Shown: positions 1 to 12,143, counted from the stretch's first letter. The stretch is 64,000 bases of DNA from Triticum aestivum (GCF_018294505.1 NC_057794.1:190395114-190459113), one strand, 5' to 3'. Numbers and translations: made by a program. The notes: generated from the letters alone by a model not told the origin.

Positions 1-766
1 ATACCACGGACTTCAAGGACTATCGCAAAGGTTACTAATATACTAAAGGCACTAGCAATTACTATCAACATGAAGTAGGTAGAGTGAATCTCGGGTTCAG
101 AACCCAGGAGTAGAATACCTACTACTAAGTAGCATCACGGGATGCTTCCGAGAATAAAGGCCAGAATCTTCACACTAGGACACAAATCATGGCTAGACCA
201 CTAGATGATCCCCTAAGACACCTAGGGTCATAATAATAACTCCAACATAAAGGTCGAGGCAGTAAAGTACCTCAACTCACTGATTTGTGTGATTAATCTG
301 GCCCAAAGGAACATCGGAATGGGAGGAAGGAATTTTGCAAATGCTTCAGACTATTCAGAAACGTGGGGTGACTCGGACAGCATAACGGCTGTAAATGCTC
401 AGAAAAGATTTGAGACATTCACAAAAATGGTGGCATAACCACTCAGAAGCACAATATCAAGGTCTCGAGATCAATAATTAACATACAGAAATACTAGGAA
501 CTGAAACGAGGCTTAAGTCCAACAATCTATAAGTCTACGGATTAGTAACACGTGATCCTGATGGAAAGAGGAGATAGCCTAGTTCTTAATCCCCGTAGAA
601 GAGAAGATGATGACTCAGATCAGAAGGTCATGAGGTATAAGGAGTAAAAAGAGCCTTACGTTCCATCCCACAATCAATTCCCTTATATAACTAAAGAATT
701 TCTAGACTCAACTTCGACCAGTTTGGCTTGGTAATCCTACAGGCAGTCAAGCTCTGATACCAACGC
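1..766 (-). other. Untranslated leader of long-LTR element E1
   Basis: No convincing ORF is present. The stretch lies on the internal side of the primer-binding site of a minus-strand LTR retrotransposon, so it is read as the 5' untranslated leader before gag, which would lie left of the window. The short ORF at its right edge runs into the LTR and is not a gene. I see no other signal here. Confidence 0.6.
751..762 (-). other. Primer-binding site of E1, initiator-Met tRNA type
   Basis: On the minus strand these 12 bases read TGGTATCAGAGC, the standard plant primer-binding site complementary to the 3' end of initiator methionine tRNA. It lies 4 bases from the LTR edge at 767, which fixes both the orientation (minus) and the identity of the LTR as the 5' copy. 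Confidence 0.9.
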
Positions 767-3700
767 TGTCAGGACCCCGACTCAATGCCACATCGATCTA
801 GCATGTAACACCTCATATCACTTTGCGGCCTCACGCACGGTATTCCCACGGGTGTCGCCTTACCTCTGCCCGGGACCGTTTGCGCCTTTTGGCACACGTA
901 TATGACAGTGTCGCTAGCATCCATATGATAAGGAGCCCGGGCTGACATGGCTAGTCGTAAACCCAAAGCGGCACAGACTTACAGGGACAGGCATTCATGA
1001 CCCAGCATCGAACGTGTCGGTCATCAGCGAGTGAATCCAGGCTGTAGCACTGGGCTAGCAGGACTCCGGTGAACCGGGCTGTAGCGGGCTAACAGGACTC
1101 CGGTATTCACCGCGTGACATTTCCCCGAAGGGACAGACACAGGAACGAAGAAGGACACATGCCGGCCAGCCTAAGTGTTCCGGAGCAGTAGCAAGCTACC
1201 ATGGCTCGGTGGAAACACTAGGAGACATTTCCCCGTAAGAGAGGCTACTAAAGATAAACAACTAGATGGTCAGATCCCACACATACCAAGCATTTCAATA
1301 GCATACACACAATATGCTCGATATGTGCAAATACAACATGGCATCACAACATGACTCTATGACTCAAGTAATCTATTCAATAGGCTCCGAGGAGCGAGAT
1401 ATTACAAACATGGGTCTCATGACCCAACATTCAGAGCATACAAATCAAAGCACAAGCGGAAGCTATCATGTCTGAGTACAGACAACTATAAATGAAAAAG
1501 GCTGAGAAGCCTGACTATCTATCAGATCCTGCCGAGGGCACAAGATCGTAGCTGAGGTATCAAGCTAAACGTCGAAGTCCACGTGAAACTACTAGCGAGA
1601 CTGAAGTCTCTCTGCAAAACATAAAATAGGCAAACGTGAGTACAAATGTACCCAGCAAGACTTACATCAGAACTAACTACATATGCATCATTATCAACAA
1701 AGGGATGGTGGGGTTTAATTGCAGCAAGCCAGCTTTGACTCGGTGGCTATCCTGAACTACGACTGCGAGTAACTTTTTGAGGTGGCGCACACGAGTCCAC
1801 ATATTCACCATATCAATACACCACTACGGATCCGCTCCCGTCTCCCTACGAGAACGCCATCCATAGCACTCACGCTTATCTTGCGTATTTTAGAGTATCC
1901 ACTTTCACTTGTCTATGAACTGATATAAGCAACCCAGAAGTCCTTTTCCGCGGACACGGCTATTCGAATAGATCATATTAACCCTGCAGGGATGTACTTC
2001 TTCACACACGCTCTCACCACTTACCGCCGTTTACACGACATGTACTCGGCAACCTTCAAGCGGAAGCCCAACGTGGGTGTCGGCCACGACCTACCTAATC
2101 ACTCAAGTCTCTAGTCCAGGTTTATCGCCTATTCGGGTTCCATCCATGAGGAGATCCGGCCGGAGTTTCGCTCACAGCCCCAAACGATGTGTACAGGGTT
2201 CCGTGACACCAAACGGGTGCCCGGTTTACCCGGCCACGTGCCTACCGCATCACAGCCCACCCCTACGGTCAGCGCTGTCCACGGCCTCCAGCATACTACA
2301 AACACCAGAAACTACTTGCAACTCCTGGACAGAGGACAAGGGTGATTAAGAAGCCGAGAGGGTCCATTGGTTTCGGGCCCAATGCGTGGTAGTAGCTGAA
2401 TCATGGATCACAAACACAGAACTCAGTTCCTGAGGACGGCTGCAATGAGACAACCCACCATGTACTCCTACATGGCCTCTCACCGCTACCTTTACCAAAT
2501 CGTGTTCACACACTTAGCTCACACACAGTAGGACATGTTCACACACCTCTGATTCATCCCCGATGAATCAGACCTGACTCAACTCTAAGCAGTAGCAGGC
2601 ATGACAAACAAGCATGAATGAGTAGGCACATTAGGGCTCAAACAACTCCTACTCATGCTAGTGGGTTTCATCTAATTACTGTGGAATGACAGGTCATGCA
2701 GAGGATAAAGGGGTTCAGCTACCGCAGCAAGTAACAAATATGTCGCTGTTGTCCTAATGCAGTAAAAGAGAGCAGGAGCGAGAGAGTAGGATTGTATCGG
2801 AATGGACAAGGGGGTTTTGCTTGCCTGGCACTTCTGAAGATAACATTGAGTCTTCATCAGTGTCAACGATCACATCATCGGTATCACGTCTATCGAGAGG
2901 GGACAATTACCGGCAACACAGAAGGAAACACAATCAATGCAATGCACAATATGATGCATGCTATGACATGGAAATATGAATGTGTTTTGGGCTAATGCAA
3001 CTAGCAACAGATTAAATGAAGTTGGTTTGAATATAAAATTCAAATTCAAACTCCATATGTGATTATTCAAATGCCATTTATATGATTTGTGCTAAACAGC
3101 ATCTATAAGTTGTTCTAACATGCATGAAAATGGTACAGATGGATTCCTTGAATTTTTCTGATAATTTTTCATATATAAATTATTTAATTTGGAGTTACGG
3201 TTAATTTTCTATGATTTTTAGAAGTTTTAGGCATTTTCTGGAATTTCCTGGATATTAATAAATCCAGTAATTGAATTAATGCGCCAGCCTGACGTCATCA
3301 TGACGTCAGCAGGTCAACTGGGCGCCTCCAGGTCAAACCTGACACTGGGACCCACATGTCAGTGTGATTAGCTTAACTAAAATTAATTAAAACTAATCCT
3401 AATAGTCAACAGGGCTGGGCCCCACCTGTCATTGACTCAGGAGAGTCAACCGGGGCCCACCCGTGGTCAAAGTCAAAGTCGGCTGCCGGCGTTTAGCCGC
3501 CGGCGAGCCCGACGCGGCGGCGAGAGTGGTTTTGGCCACTCCGGCGACCAAATGGGCCGCGGAGGGCATCTAGGAGGAGCTGGGGACGAGCCGAAGCTCC
3601 TGGTGGAGTCAGTTGCGCTCGGGGCGGCCGGAATCGGTGCCGACGGCGAGCGAGGCGGCGGCCGGAGCTCGGGTGTGCTCGGTTTCGGCGTTACACGGCA

Positions 3701-4883
3701 CGGCGGGCGCGGCCGATGGGCTCTACGGGATGCTGGGGTCACCAGGAATACCCGGAGGCAACGAGCGCAGGCGGAGAAGCTCGGGAGCACGGAGCTCACC
3801 GGCCATGGCGGACGGCGGCTTCGGGTGCTCGTGGGGCGGCGGCTACAGGGCACAATCGAAGGGGGAAAAAGGGAGGGGAGGCGTAGGAGCTCACAGCGGT
3901 GCCGTAGGGATGGTTGGCCGGCTCGGGGGCGCGCCGGAGTGGCCGAATCGACGGAGAAGCTCCTCGGCGGCCGGCGAGGGGAAAACGTCGGGGGTGGCGT
4001 TCCGGGGCTCTTCTGGTCGCGTGACACGACGAGGAGGTCGAGGGAGGACCAGCGGAGCTTCCTGGGGCGTCGGCGAGGCTAGGGGTGGCCGGTGGCCATG
4101 GGTACGGCGACGATGGCGGCGAGCTCCGCTCGGTGGTGTGCGCGAGAGGGAAACAGAGGAGGGAATGGGGTCCAGGGGGAGAGAGGGGAGGTGCAGGGGG
4201 CGAGGGCGTCTTCGTGGCGTCGCGAGGGGGTCGGGGAGGAAGCAGGAGGTGGCTAGGGGGGGAAGCAGGAGGTGGCCGAGGCAGCGTCGGCGAGCGCCAC
4301 GCCTCGCCTCTGCTCGTCCTCCTGGCAGAGGAGGAAGAGGACAAAGGAGGAGGAGGTGGGCTGGGCCGGCTGGGGGGAACTGGGCCGGCTGGTGGGCTGC
4401 ACGGGTGAGGCCAGGTATGTCCTTCTCCCTCTTATTTTTGTTCTGTTTTATTTTTTTCTATTTCTGCAATTTGTTTTTGATTTGTTTTAAATATCAAATC
4501 ATTTTATAAAATCCTGGAAATAAATATGGGTGCTTTCTGAATTATTCCAGTGACCCTTATCAATTTCCAACATTTATTTGAGCATTTAAAATATTTATAG
4601 TATTTAAATGCCCAAAGTCAAATACAATATGATTTAATTCAAAAATCCAAAAATGACCTAAGGATATATTCATCATTTTTGGCAGAGGTTTCCACCTTAA
4701 CCAGAAATCATGAACTTTTCTTAGGGGCCTTTTGGGTTTATTGAAAAGATTTTAACTTACCCTAGTTGAGTTGATTTAATGCTAGGGTTTGAACATCCCC
4801 ATTTCAATTTTAGGCAAAATTTAAACATGATGCAACACATGGCTAGCTAGCTCAGAGCATTACCAGAAGCTAGGGATGTGACA
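767..4883 (-). repeat. 4.1-kb 5' LTR of element E1
   Basis: The edges are TGTCA (767) and TGACA (ending 4883), a perfect 5-bp inverted terminus, with the primer-binding site just outside the left edge. At 4117 bp it is unusually long. Positions about 3470-4400 are very GC-rich and open in several frames on both strands, which produces long Arg/Gly/Pro-rich ORFs without codon signature; these are artefacts. The rest is AT-rich. Length and tRNA-Met primer fit the Tekay/Del-type chromoviruses or the long-LTR non-autonomous derivatives of Triticeae, but no pol is visible to decide. The element interrupts the gag of E2; its other end lies left of the window. Confidence 0.85.
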
Positions 4884-5728
4884 AATTCACATCAATGCTT
4901 TCACTATTTTGCTCAATCAAAGTAGACAAAGGCATATCATTAAAATCAATACGAGCACTTTTACTAGCAACAAATTTCATAAGAGCATCAACTTTATCAC
5001 TCAAAGAAGAAATTTCTTCAACTGAATTAACTTTTTTTACTAGTAGGAGCTCTTTCGGTATGCCATTGTGAATAATTTATTGTGATATTATCAAGAAATT
5101 TGGTGGCTTCACCCAAAGTAATTTACATAAAAGTACCACCCACGGTGGAATCTAAAAGATTACGAGAAACAAAATTCAACCCCGCATAAAATATTTGTAT
5201 GATCATCCAAAGATTTTACCCATGAGTTGGGCAATTCCTTAGCATCATTTTCATCCTTTCCCAAGATTGTGAAACATGCTCATGCTCAAGTTGCTTGAAA
5301 TTCATGATCTGGGTTCTAAGGGAAATACTTTTTGTAGGAGGAAAATACTTAGTGATAAAAGCATCTTTGCACTTATTCCAAGAATCGGTACTATTGTGAG
5401 GCAAAGAAGAGAACCAAATTTTTGCAGAATCACACAAAGAGAATGGAAATAATTTCATCTTGACCACATCATTGTTCACATCTTTTTTCTTTTGCTTATT
5501 GCATAATTCCACGAAGGTATTAAGATGGGATGCGGCATCCTCATTAGGAGTACCAGAAAATTGGTCTTTCATAACAAGATTCAGCAAAGCAGTATTAATA
5601 TCACAAGTCTCTGCACTAGTGGTGGGAGGAGCAAGTGGAGTTCTAGTAAAATCATTGTTGTTGGCATTTGAGAAATCACATAACTTGGTGTTCTCTTGAG
5701 TCATGATGACCACACAACAAGATTGCAC
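4884..5728 (-). pseudogene. Broken gag gene of E2
   Basis: The minus-strand reading frame from 5728 to 5216 (170 aa, with a more likely start at the internal ATG at 5704) has a plant retrotransposon gag capsid pattern: DQFSGTPNEDAASHLNTF, then KLFPFSLCDSAKIWFSSL, then ITKYFPPTKSISLR. It stops at about 5213 after CPTHG. Further left the same protein family continues (GLNFVSRNLLDSTVGG, ITLGEATKFLDNI, INYSQWHTERAPT) with in-frame stops and a frameshift, until E1 cuts it at 4884. Gag normally forms the virus-like particle and binds the genomic RNA; this copy cannot make a full protein. Confidence 0.85.
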
Positions 5729-5892
5729 TCAAAAACAGATCCGACAAGAAAACGACGAACAGAACAAGAGGGGCGAATAAAACGACAAATTTTTGTGAAG
5801 TGGGGGAGAGGAAAATGAGAGGCAAATGGAAAATAATGTAAATTGCAAGGAGATGAGATTTGTGATTAGGAACCCTGTTATGTTGAAGATCC

Positions 5893-5910
5893 TCCCCGGC
5901 AACGGCGCCA
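5893..5910 (-). other. Primer-binding site of E2, tRNA-Asp type
   Basis: The minus strand reads TGGCGCCGTTGCCGGGGA, the primer-binding site common in grass Ty3/gypsy elements and usually assigned to aspartate tRNA. It is separated from the LTR edge at 5922 by 11 bases. This shows that the LTR on its right is the 5' copy. Confidence 0.85.
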
Positions 5911-6951
5911 GAAATTCTCCTTGATGGTAGCTGGAACGACGTCGGTATTTCCCTGGAGAGGGAGGGATGATGTAGGACAGCGACGGTAGGTATTTCCCTC
6001 AGTTATGAAACCAAGGTATCGAACCAGTAGGAGAACCAAGCAACACAACATAAGCAGCACCTGCACACAAATAACAACACCTCGCAACCCGACGTGTTAA
6101 AGGGGTTGTCAATCCCTTCCGGGGTACGGCGCCTCAACATAGGCAAACAGACGTGAGGTAAATTGTAGTAGATTGATAGATCGAACACCAAATAAAATAA
6201 ATAAAGATAAAACGCAGCAAGGTATTTTTGTATTTTTTTGGTTTAATAGATCTGAATAAAAATGCAAAGGAAAAGTAGATCACAAGGCAAATATATGAGA
6301 AAGAAGATCCGGGGGCCGTAGGTTCACTAGTGGCTTCTCTCGAGAAAAATAGCAAACGGTGGGTAAACAATTTACTGTTGGGCAATTGATAGAACTTCAA
6401 ATGATTATGAAGATATCCAGGCAATGATCATTACATAGAATCACGTCCAACATTAGTAGACCGACTCCTTCCTGCATCTACTATTATTACTCCACAAATC
6501 GATCGCTATCCAGCATGCATCTAGTGTATTAAGTTCATGGAAAAATGGAGTAATGCAATAAGAACAGTGACATGATGTAGACAAGATCCATTTATCTATA
6601 TGGCGGTAGATATAGATCTCGACTTTTTATCCTTAGTAGCAACAATACATACGTTTCGGTTCCCTTTCTGTCACTGGGACCAAGCACCGTAAGATGGAAC
6701 CCACTACCGGGCACCTCTTCCCATTGCAAGATAAATAGACCAAGTTGGCCAAACAAAACACAAATATCGGAGAAGAAATACGAGGCTATAAGAGATCATG
6801 CATGTATGAGATCAAAGAAACTAAAATAACTTTCATGGATATAAAAAGATATGACAAATCATAAACTCGAAGTTCATCAGATCCCAACAAACACACGCAA
6901 AAGAGTTACATCATATGGATCTCCAAGAGACCATTGTATTGAGAATTCAGC

Positions 6952-6970
6952 GAGAGAGAGAGAGAGAGAG
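6952..6970. repeat. GA dinucleotide microsatellite
   Basis: This is a pure run of alternating G and A, 19 bases long, inside the E2 LTR. On the element's sense strand it is a TC run, the same feature seen at matching places in the LTRs of A and B. Confidence 0.9.
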
Positions 6971-7159
6971 AAATCCATGTAGCTACTAACTACGGACCCG
7001 ACGGTCTACAAAGAACTACTCATTCATCATCGGAGAGGCACCAATGGAGGTGGTGAACCCCATCCGAGATGGTGTCTAGATTGGATCTGGTGGTTCTAGA
7101 CTCTGCGGTGGCTGGAGGAATATTTCATGGATGCCTTTTGGGTTTCTGGAATATTGTGG

Positions 7160-7167
7160 TATTTATA
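7160..7167 (-). promoter_or_regulatory. TATA box of the E2 5' LTR
   Basis: The minus strand reads TATAAATA, downstream (in transcription sense) of the GC-rich inverted repeat, the layout also seen in the other Athila-type LTRs here. It is the likely core promoter for the element transcript; the start site is not determined. Confidence 0.6.
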
Positions 7168-7525
7168 GAGCAAAGAGGCGTCCCGGGGGGCACCTGAGGT
7201 GGGCACAACCCACCAGGGCCTCCTGGCGCGCCCTGGTGGGTTGTGCCCCCCTCGGGGAACCCCCAGGTGCAACCAGGGAACATTGCCTTTGTTCTGGCCC
7301 ATAAAAAATCATCGTGGAGTTTCGTGGCATTTGGACTCCATTTGATATTGATTTTCTGCGATGTAAAAAACATGGAAAAACAGCAGCTGGCACTTGGCAC
7401 TATGTCAATATGTTAGTACCAAAAAATGATATAAAATGACTATAAAATGATTATAAAACATCCAAGATTGATAATAAAACAGCACAGAACAATCAAAAAT
7501 TATAGATACGTTGGAGACGTATCAA

Positions 7526-7588
7526 GAAGCCACATGGGAGCTTGAGGATCACCTCCCTTCTGAATATCCGGAGTTCTTTCAGTCCTAG
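7526..7588 (+). pseudogene. C-terminal end of chromovirus pol (chromodomain tail) of E3
   Basis: Twenty codons and a TAG stop encode EATWELEDHLPSEYPEFFQS. The pattern AT-W-E-x-E-D-x-L/M-x-x-x-Y-P-x-F/L-F is the usual last part of the integrase chromodomain in plant chromoviruses. The rest of pol was separated by the insertion of E2 immediately upstream and lies outside the window. The stop is followed by about 36 bp of untranslated sequence and then the LTR, as expected for the 3' end of such an element. Confidence 0.75.
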
Positions 7589-7624
7589 ATCTCGGGTCGA
7601 GATCCTCTTGTAGCGGTGGAGAGT

Positions 7625-10600
7625 TGTAACGCCCCGGATGTAACATTCCATAATTGTAACTCCAACTCTTGCCATTTCCGGCAATGTTATGTGTTATATC
7701 CTCCGTGGTTGGGTTTTGTCCTTGTTTTGCATTTTGTTCATGTCATGCATTTCATCTCATTTGCATTCGTATTCGTCTCATGCATCCGGTCATTTTCCCT
7801 GTTGTCCGTTTCGGAATCCGACACTCACACATGCACCCGTTGCACCCCTCAGATCTTGTTTCGTGAGTGGGAGAAAAACGTTCTCGGAATGGGCCGAGAT
7901 TTGTCCAGTGGCCTTGGTACATCACCGGTAGGCCGCCTGTCAAATTTTGTTCCATTTGGATGTCATTTGATGCCCCAATGGTTAACCGTGTAACTGCCGA
8001 AACCCCTCTCTCTTTGCAGCTCAGCACCCCTCAACAACAGCCCACTAGCCCATCTAAACCCCCTCCATGCTACCAGTCATTGGATCACGATCGTGTGGGT
8101 GAAAACCGCATCTCATTTGGACTCTCCTAGCTCCCTCTACCTATAAATAGGCCCTCTCCCCCAAAATTTGCGGATCAAACCCTAGCTCCAGCCTCTCCCA
8201 CCGCGCCGGACACATCCAGACGGCGCCGGACGTGTCCGCCCCCACCCCTCGGCCAATCGGGCTGTGCCACATGGCACACTCCACCGCCAGCCACCGCCGG
8301 CCCACGCGCCCCCCCGGCCCGGATCGCCTCCGCCGCCGCCCGCGCACATCGCCTCCCCGTGCCCGCGAGCGCCGCCGCCCGTCGTTGCCCGCTATGTCGA
8401 GCGCCGCCCACGCCACCGTGCCCGACCCCCATCGTCGCCGTCGCCACCTTGTCCTCACCGTCGCCTCCCGAGCGCACCGCCGCTCCTCGCCGACGACTCC
8501 GGCCAGATCCGGGACGGTGCCACCCGGATCCGGCGAACCCAACTTCCCCGGCGCCTCCCCGACTCACTCCGGCCACTACCATCGCAACCCCGACGAGATC
8601 GGCTGACCTCGGTTCATGTGAGCCTAGACGAATCCTAGATCCGGAGGTCGATTTCTCCCCAAGTCCTTTTTCTGTGACATTATGTGTGCCCCTTCATCAT
8701 GACATATCTTCGTTTCCGTAGCTCCGATTTGCGCATATGATATATCAAAATGTTCATCTCGTGATGCTTTACATGCTAGTGTCATTTGCATGCATATTAC
8801 TGTCCATATAGATGCCCTAATCATCATTGCAAAAGTGCTAAATGATGTTGTCTGCTGGAATCCATCATAACTTGCTGATTTGTCTTTTTCATAGCATTTT
8901 GTGTGTGCATCCTTTGAGCATCATGTCTACAAGGTTTAGGAGCACCTTCATGCCATCTTTGTAGTGGTGCAATCCTTGTATTTTTATGTGCCCCGTGGTG
9001 ACTAGCACAAGCATGAAAGTAGGCCACTTGATGTTGTTGTTTTCAGCTACTTAGTTTTTTTGCTAAGTCTTTTCCTGTTACATTGTGTTGCTATGTTGAC
9101 TTGTTGCCACAAGTAGATCCATGCATATTTTGATGAAGTTCAATAAGGGTGTTTTGTGGTGAGTGGCATGAGCTTGCAAAGTTGCTATCATGAATCTGTT
9201 TCTGCCATGCCCTGATTTTCCACCAAGTCTGAATCTGTTCATATCACTTGCCATGTTTGCATTGATGCTACCATCTTTTCTGTGCATCTTTGGCTCAAGT
9301 TTAGTAAGGGAGTTTTGTTCATTGCCTTTAGTAATAGCATGACATTCTCAATTTTTCCATGATATGTTCTTGTAGCATGTAGTTTAGTAGCTCTAAACAT
9401 TGTTACCTGATGCTATTTCTTCCATGTTTAGTATTTTCACCAAGTCTGTGAAACTGTTGTCATTTGCATTTTTGCCATGCTATTTTAGACTTGTTCTAGT
9501 GAGTTCTAGCAGGAGCCAGTGTTCATTATTTGTAGAGCTTCACCTGTACTTCACTGCCATGTGTTTTTTTGCTATGTTGGAGTGTTGTAGCATAGTTTCA
9601 TGATGCATCTTAAGTGCTACGATGCTGTTAAGCGCAGTTTTACCTTGTTCTTGTTTTGCTCGTCGTTTGCAAACCGTGCATCCATTTCCGATAATCTTTA
9701 TATCAATTTCGACCAAAATCTCCTAATCTTTCTAGTGGCATGCTTGGTTTGCCAAGTTGATGCCATGATCATCTTTTCCCTTCTGGAGTACCCATATGCA
9801 TTGCACATCATATCTTGCATCTCATGCCATGTCTTGCATCATGTTGCTTGTGCATTGCACCGTGATTGATTGTTGTTCCGTTGCTTGTGTTCTTGCTTTT
9901 GGTAGAGCTGGGAGACGAGTTCATGAACGAGGATCCTATCGAGTACGTTTACGAGGAGCAAGCTTTCGACAACCCTGAGAACTTTGCAGGCCAGATGATC
10001 ATTACCCTCGATATCACTTCTATCTTTGCTTGCTAGTTGTTCGCTCTATCGCTATGTCGTGCTACCTACCACTTGTTTATTAAGCCTCCCGTATTTCCAT
10101 GTCAAGCCTCTAACGTCACCTTCCTAGCAAACCATTGTTTGGCTATGTTACCGCTTTTGCTCAGCCCCTCTTATAGCATTGCTAGTTGCAGGTGCAGTGC
10201 AGGTTGTTCCATGTTTGGAACATGGATATGTTGGGATATCACAATATCTCTTATTTAATTAATGCATCTATATACGTGGTAAAGGGTGGAAGGCTTGGCC
10301 TTTTTCTCCGTGTTTTGTTCCACTCTTATCGCCCTAGTTTCCGTCATACTGGTGTTATGTTCCTTGATTTTGCGTTCCTTACACGGTTGGGGTTATGGGA
10401 CCCCCTTGACTGTTTGCTTTGAATAAAACTCCTCCAGCAAGGCTCAACCTTGGTTTTACCATTTGCCTAATAACAACTAAAATTTGCCTAGGGAGTAATT
10501 AACCCAAGGAATTCTTAATCAACAACCCGGGCCAGTGTTCCTTTGAGTGCTGGTCCAACCTGGGCGATGTCCGGCGCCCCCTGGGCAACCAGGGTCTCCG

Positions 10601-11587
10601 CCAACCCGACGTCTGGCCCATCTGATGTGCCCTGAGAACGAGATAGTGTGACTCCTACCGGGATTTGTCGGCACATCGGGCGGTCTTGCTGGTCTTGTTT
10701 TACCATTGTTGAAATGTCTTGTAACTGGGATTCCTAGTCTGATCGGTTTGTTCCAGGAGAAGGAATATCCTTCATTGATAGTGAGAGCTTGTGATGGGCT
10801 AAGTTGGGACACCCCTACAGAGTATAAACTTTCGAGAGTCGTACCCGTGGTTATGTGGCAGATGGGAATTTGTTAGTATCCTGTTGTAGAGAACTTGACA
10901 CTGGACTTAATTAAAATACACCAACCGCGTGTGTAACCGTGATGGTCTCTTTTCGACGAGGTTCGGGAAGTGAACACGGTTGGGTTATGTATGAACGTAA
11001 GTAGTTCAGGATCACTTCTTGATCACTTCTAGTTTACGACCGTTGCGTAGTTTCTCATCTTCTTGTACTCGTATGTTAGCCACCATATTTGCTTAGTGTT
11101 TGCTGCAACTCCACCCCATAACCACATCCTACCTATAATCTTAACTAGTCTTGATCTCGCGGGTTTTGAGATTGCTAATTCCTCGTGACTCATAGATACT
11201 ACCAAAACAGTTGCAGGTGCCCATGATACCAGTGCAGGTGATGACACCGAGCTCAAGTGGGAGTTTGATGAAGACCTTGGCCGCTACTATGTTTCCTTTC
11301 CGGATGATCAATAGTGGAGCCTAGTTGGGACGATCGGGATTTAGCATTTGGGGTTGTCTTCTTTCTTTTGGATTCGTCCGTAGTCAGACCTTGTGTGTAC
11401 TCTGTTAATGTATGGATTATTTGATCATTGTGTGACGTGGCGATTGTAAGTCAACTATTTATTTATCCTTGTTCTTGTACATGGGATTGTGTGAAGATGG
11501 CCCTTCTTGCGACAATACCAAAATGCAGTTATGCCTCTAAGTCGTGCCTCGACACGTGGAAGATATAACCGCATCTTGGGCGTTACA
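7625..11587 (+). repeat. 4.0-kb 3' LTR of E3
   Basis: The edges are TGTAACGCCC (7625) and GGGCGTTACA (ending 11587), a 10-bp inverted terminus with one mismatch. It is related to the solo LTR at 47380-51789: shared start TGTAACGCCCCG, shared CATGCATCCG and CCTGTCAAATTT-like blocks, a TATA box at the same relative place, a GC-rich block after it, and matching 3' parts. The GC-rich block (about 8160-8620) gives Pro/Arg-rich ORFs on both strands that I do not regard as genes. Confidence 0.9.
8142..8149 (+). promoter_or_regulatory. TATA box in the E3 LTR
   Basis: TATAAATA lies about 520 bp into the LTR, just before the GC-rich transcribed-leader-like block. The solo LTR has TATATATA at the same relative place (47871-47878), which supports its being the element's core promoter. 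Confidence 0.65.
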
Positions 11588-11759
11588 TGCCCGCATACTG
11601 ACCTTGTCGCGGCGGGTGCTTGTGTTTTTGAGATTTTCTTTGCTTCTTCATTAATCTAGAATTGGGTTAACCTCCGGGTCTTCCATGAGGCGTGCAGCGA
11701 CGTGGGTTCACCCACACAGTAGGACAAAGGGCGCCCACGTTCACAGGGGTAATTAGGGT
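11588..11759. other. Non-element flank upstream of the B3 locus
   Basis: This stretch lies between the 3' LTR of E3 and the 5' LTR of A. Because A has a perfect duplication (AGGGT), it was originally continuous with 19775 onward. It contains no ORF of note and does not resemble the LTRs in the window. It is best read as the distal upstream region of the B3-domain locus, or as part of an older element I cannot recognise. Confidence 0.5.
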
Positions 11760-12135
11760 TGATACGTCTCCAACGTATCTATAATTTTTGATTGTTCCAT
11801 GCTATTATATTATCCATCTAGGATGTTTTATATGCATTTATATGCTATTTTATATGATTTTTGGGACTAACCTATTAACATAGAGCCTAGTGCCATTTTC
11901 TATTTTTCCTTGTTTTTGAGTTTTACAAAAAAGGAATACCAAACGGAGTCCAATTGACGTGCCAATTTTTGATGATTTTTATGGACCAAAAGTAGCCCCC
12001 GAAGTAAAAGAGTTGGGTCAGAAGAGTCCCGAGACATCCACGAGGGTGGAGGGCGCACCCTACCCCCTGGGCTCGCCCCCTATCTCATGGATGACTTAGA
12101 GACCCCCCTGACATGAGACCGACGCCAAAAATTCC

Positions 12136-12143
12136 TATAAATA
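12136..12143 (+). promoter_or_regulatory. TATA box of the A 5' LTR
   Basis: TATAAATA follows the GC-rich inverted repeat by about 45 bp. The same box is intact in both LTRs of B (23123-23130 and 29150-29157), but in the 3' LTR of A it has become TGTAAATA (18459-18466). Confidence 0.65.

Larger units (their letters stand above)
4884..7524 (-). mobile_element. Athila-like LTR retrotransposon E2, 5' part
   Basis: This is a minus-strand element seen from its 5' LTR (right) through the primer-binding site into gag, where E1 has inserted. The remainder should lie left of the window beyond E1. It is itself inserted in the last codons of the E3 pol gene; the bases right after its LTR, AGAAG (7525-7529), are one copy of the expected duplication. 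The gag resembles the Sabrina/WHAM group in its conserved tail. Confidence 0.85.
5922..7524 (-). repeat. 5' LTR of E2 (1.6 kb)
   Basis: On the minus strand the LTR starts TGATACGTCTCCAACGTATC (right edge, 7524) and ends CA at 5922. The same start is shared by elements A, B and G in this window, so they belong to one superfamily of LTRs. It contains a GA microsatellite (6952-6970), a minus-strand TATA box (7160-7167) and a GC-rich inverted repeat (about 7191-7269). Short ORFs inside are noise. Confidence 0.9.
7525..11587 (+). mobile_element. Chromovirus-like retrotransposon E3, 3' end with complete 3' LTR
   Basis: The fragment holds the last pol codons, a short 3' untranslated stretch with the purine-rich GGTGGAGAG next to the LTR, and the whole 3' LTR. 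Its upstream part was displaced by E2 and E1 and lies left of the window. The target duplication would be TGCCC (11588-11592); the partner copy is not visible. The lineage call (Tekay/Del-like) rests on the chromodomain tail and the roughly 4-kb LTR. Confidence 0.75.

Noticed and set aside
751..762. tRNA-like sequence
   Set aside because: It is only the 12-base primer-binding complement; no cloverleaf surrounds it.
3432..4509. Long overlapping ORFs of 100-300 codons on both strands
   Set aside because: They lie in the GC-rich block of the E1 LTR, where stop codons are rare in all frames. The products are low-complexity Arg/Gly/Pro/Ser with no domain.
7191..7269. Possible MITE because of the strong palindrome
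   Set aside because: Similar palindromes occur at the same place in the other Athila-type LTRs, so it is an LTR part and not a separate insertion; no own duplication is seen.
7625..11587. Solo LTR
   Set aside because: The bases before it (AGAGT) and after it (TGCCC) do not match, and the last pol codons lie just upstream, so it is the 3' LTR of a larger element.
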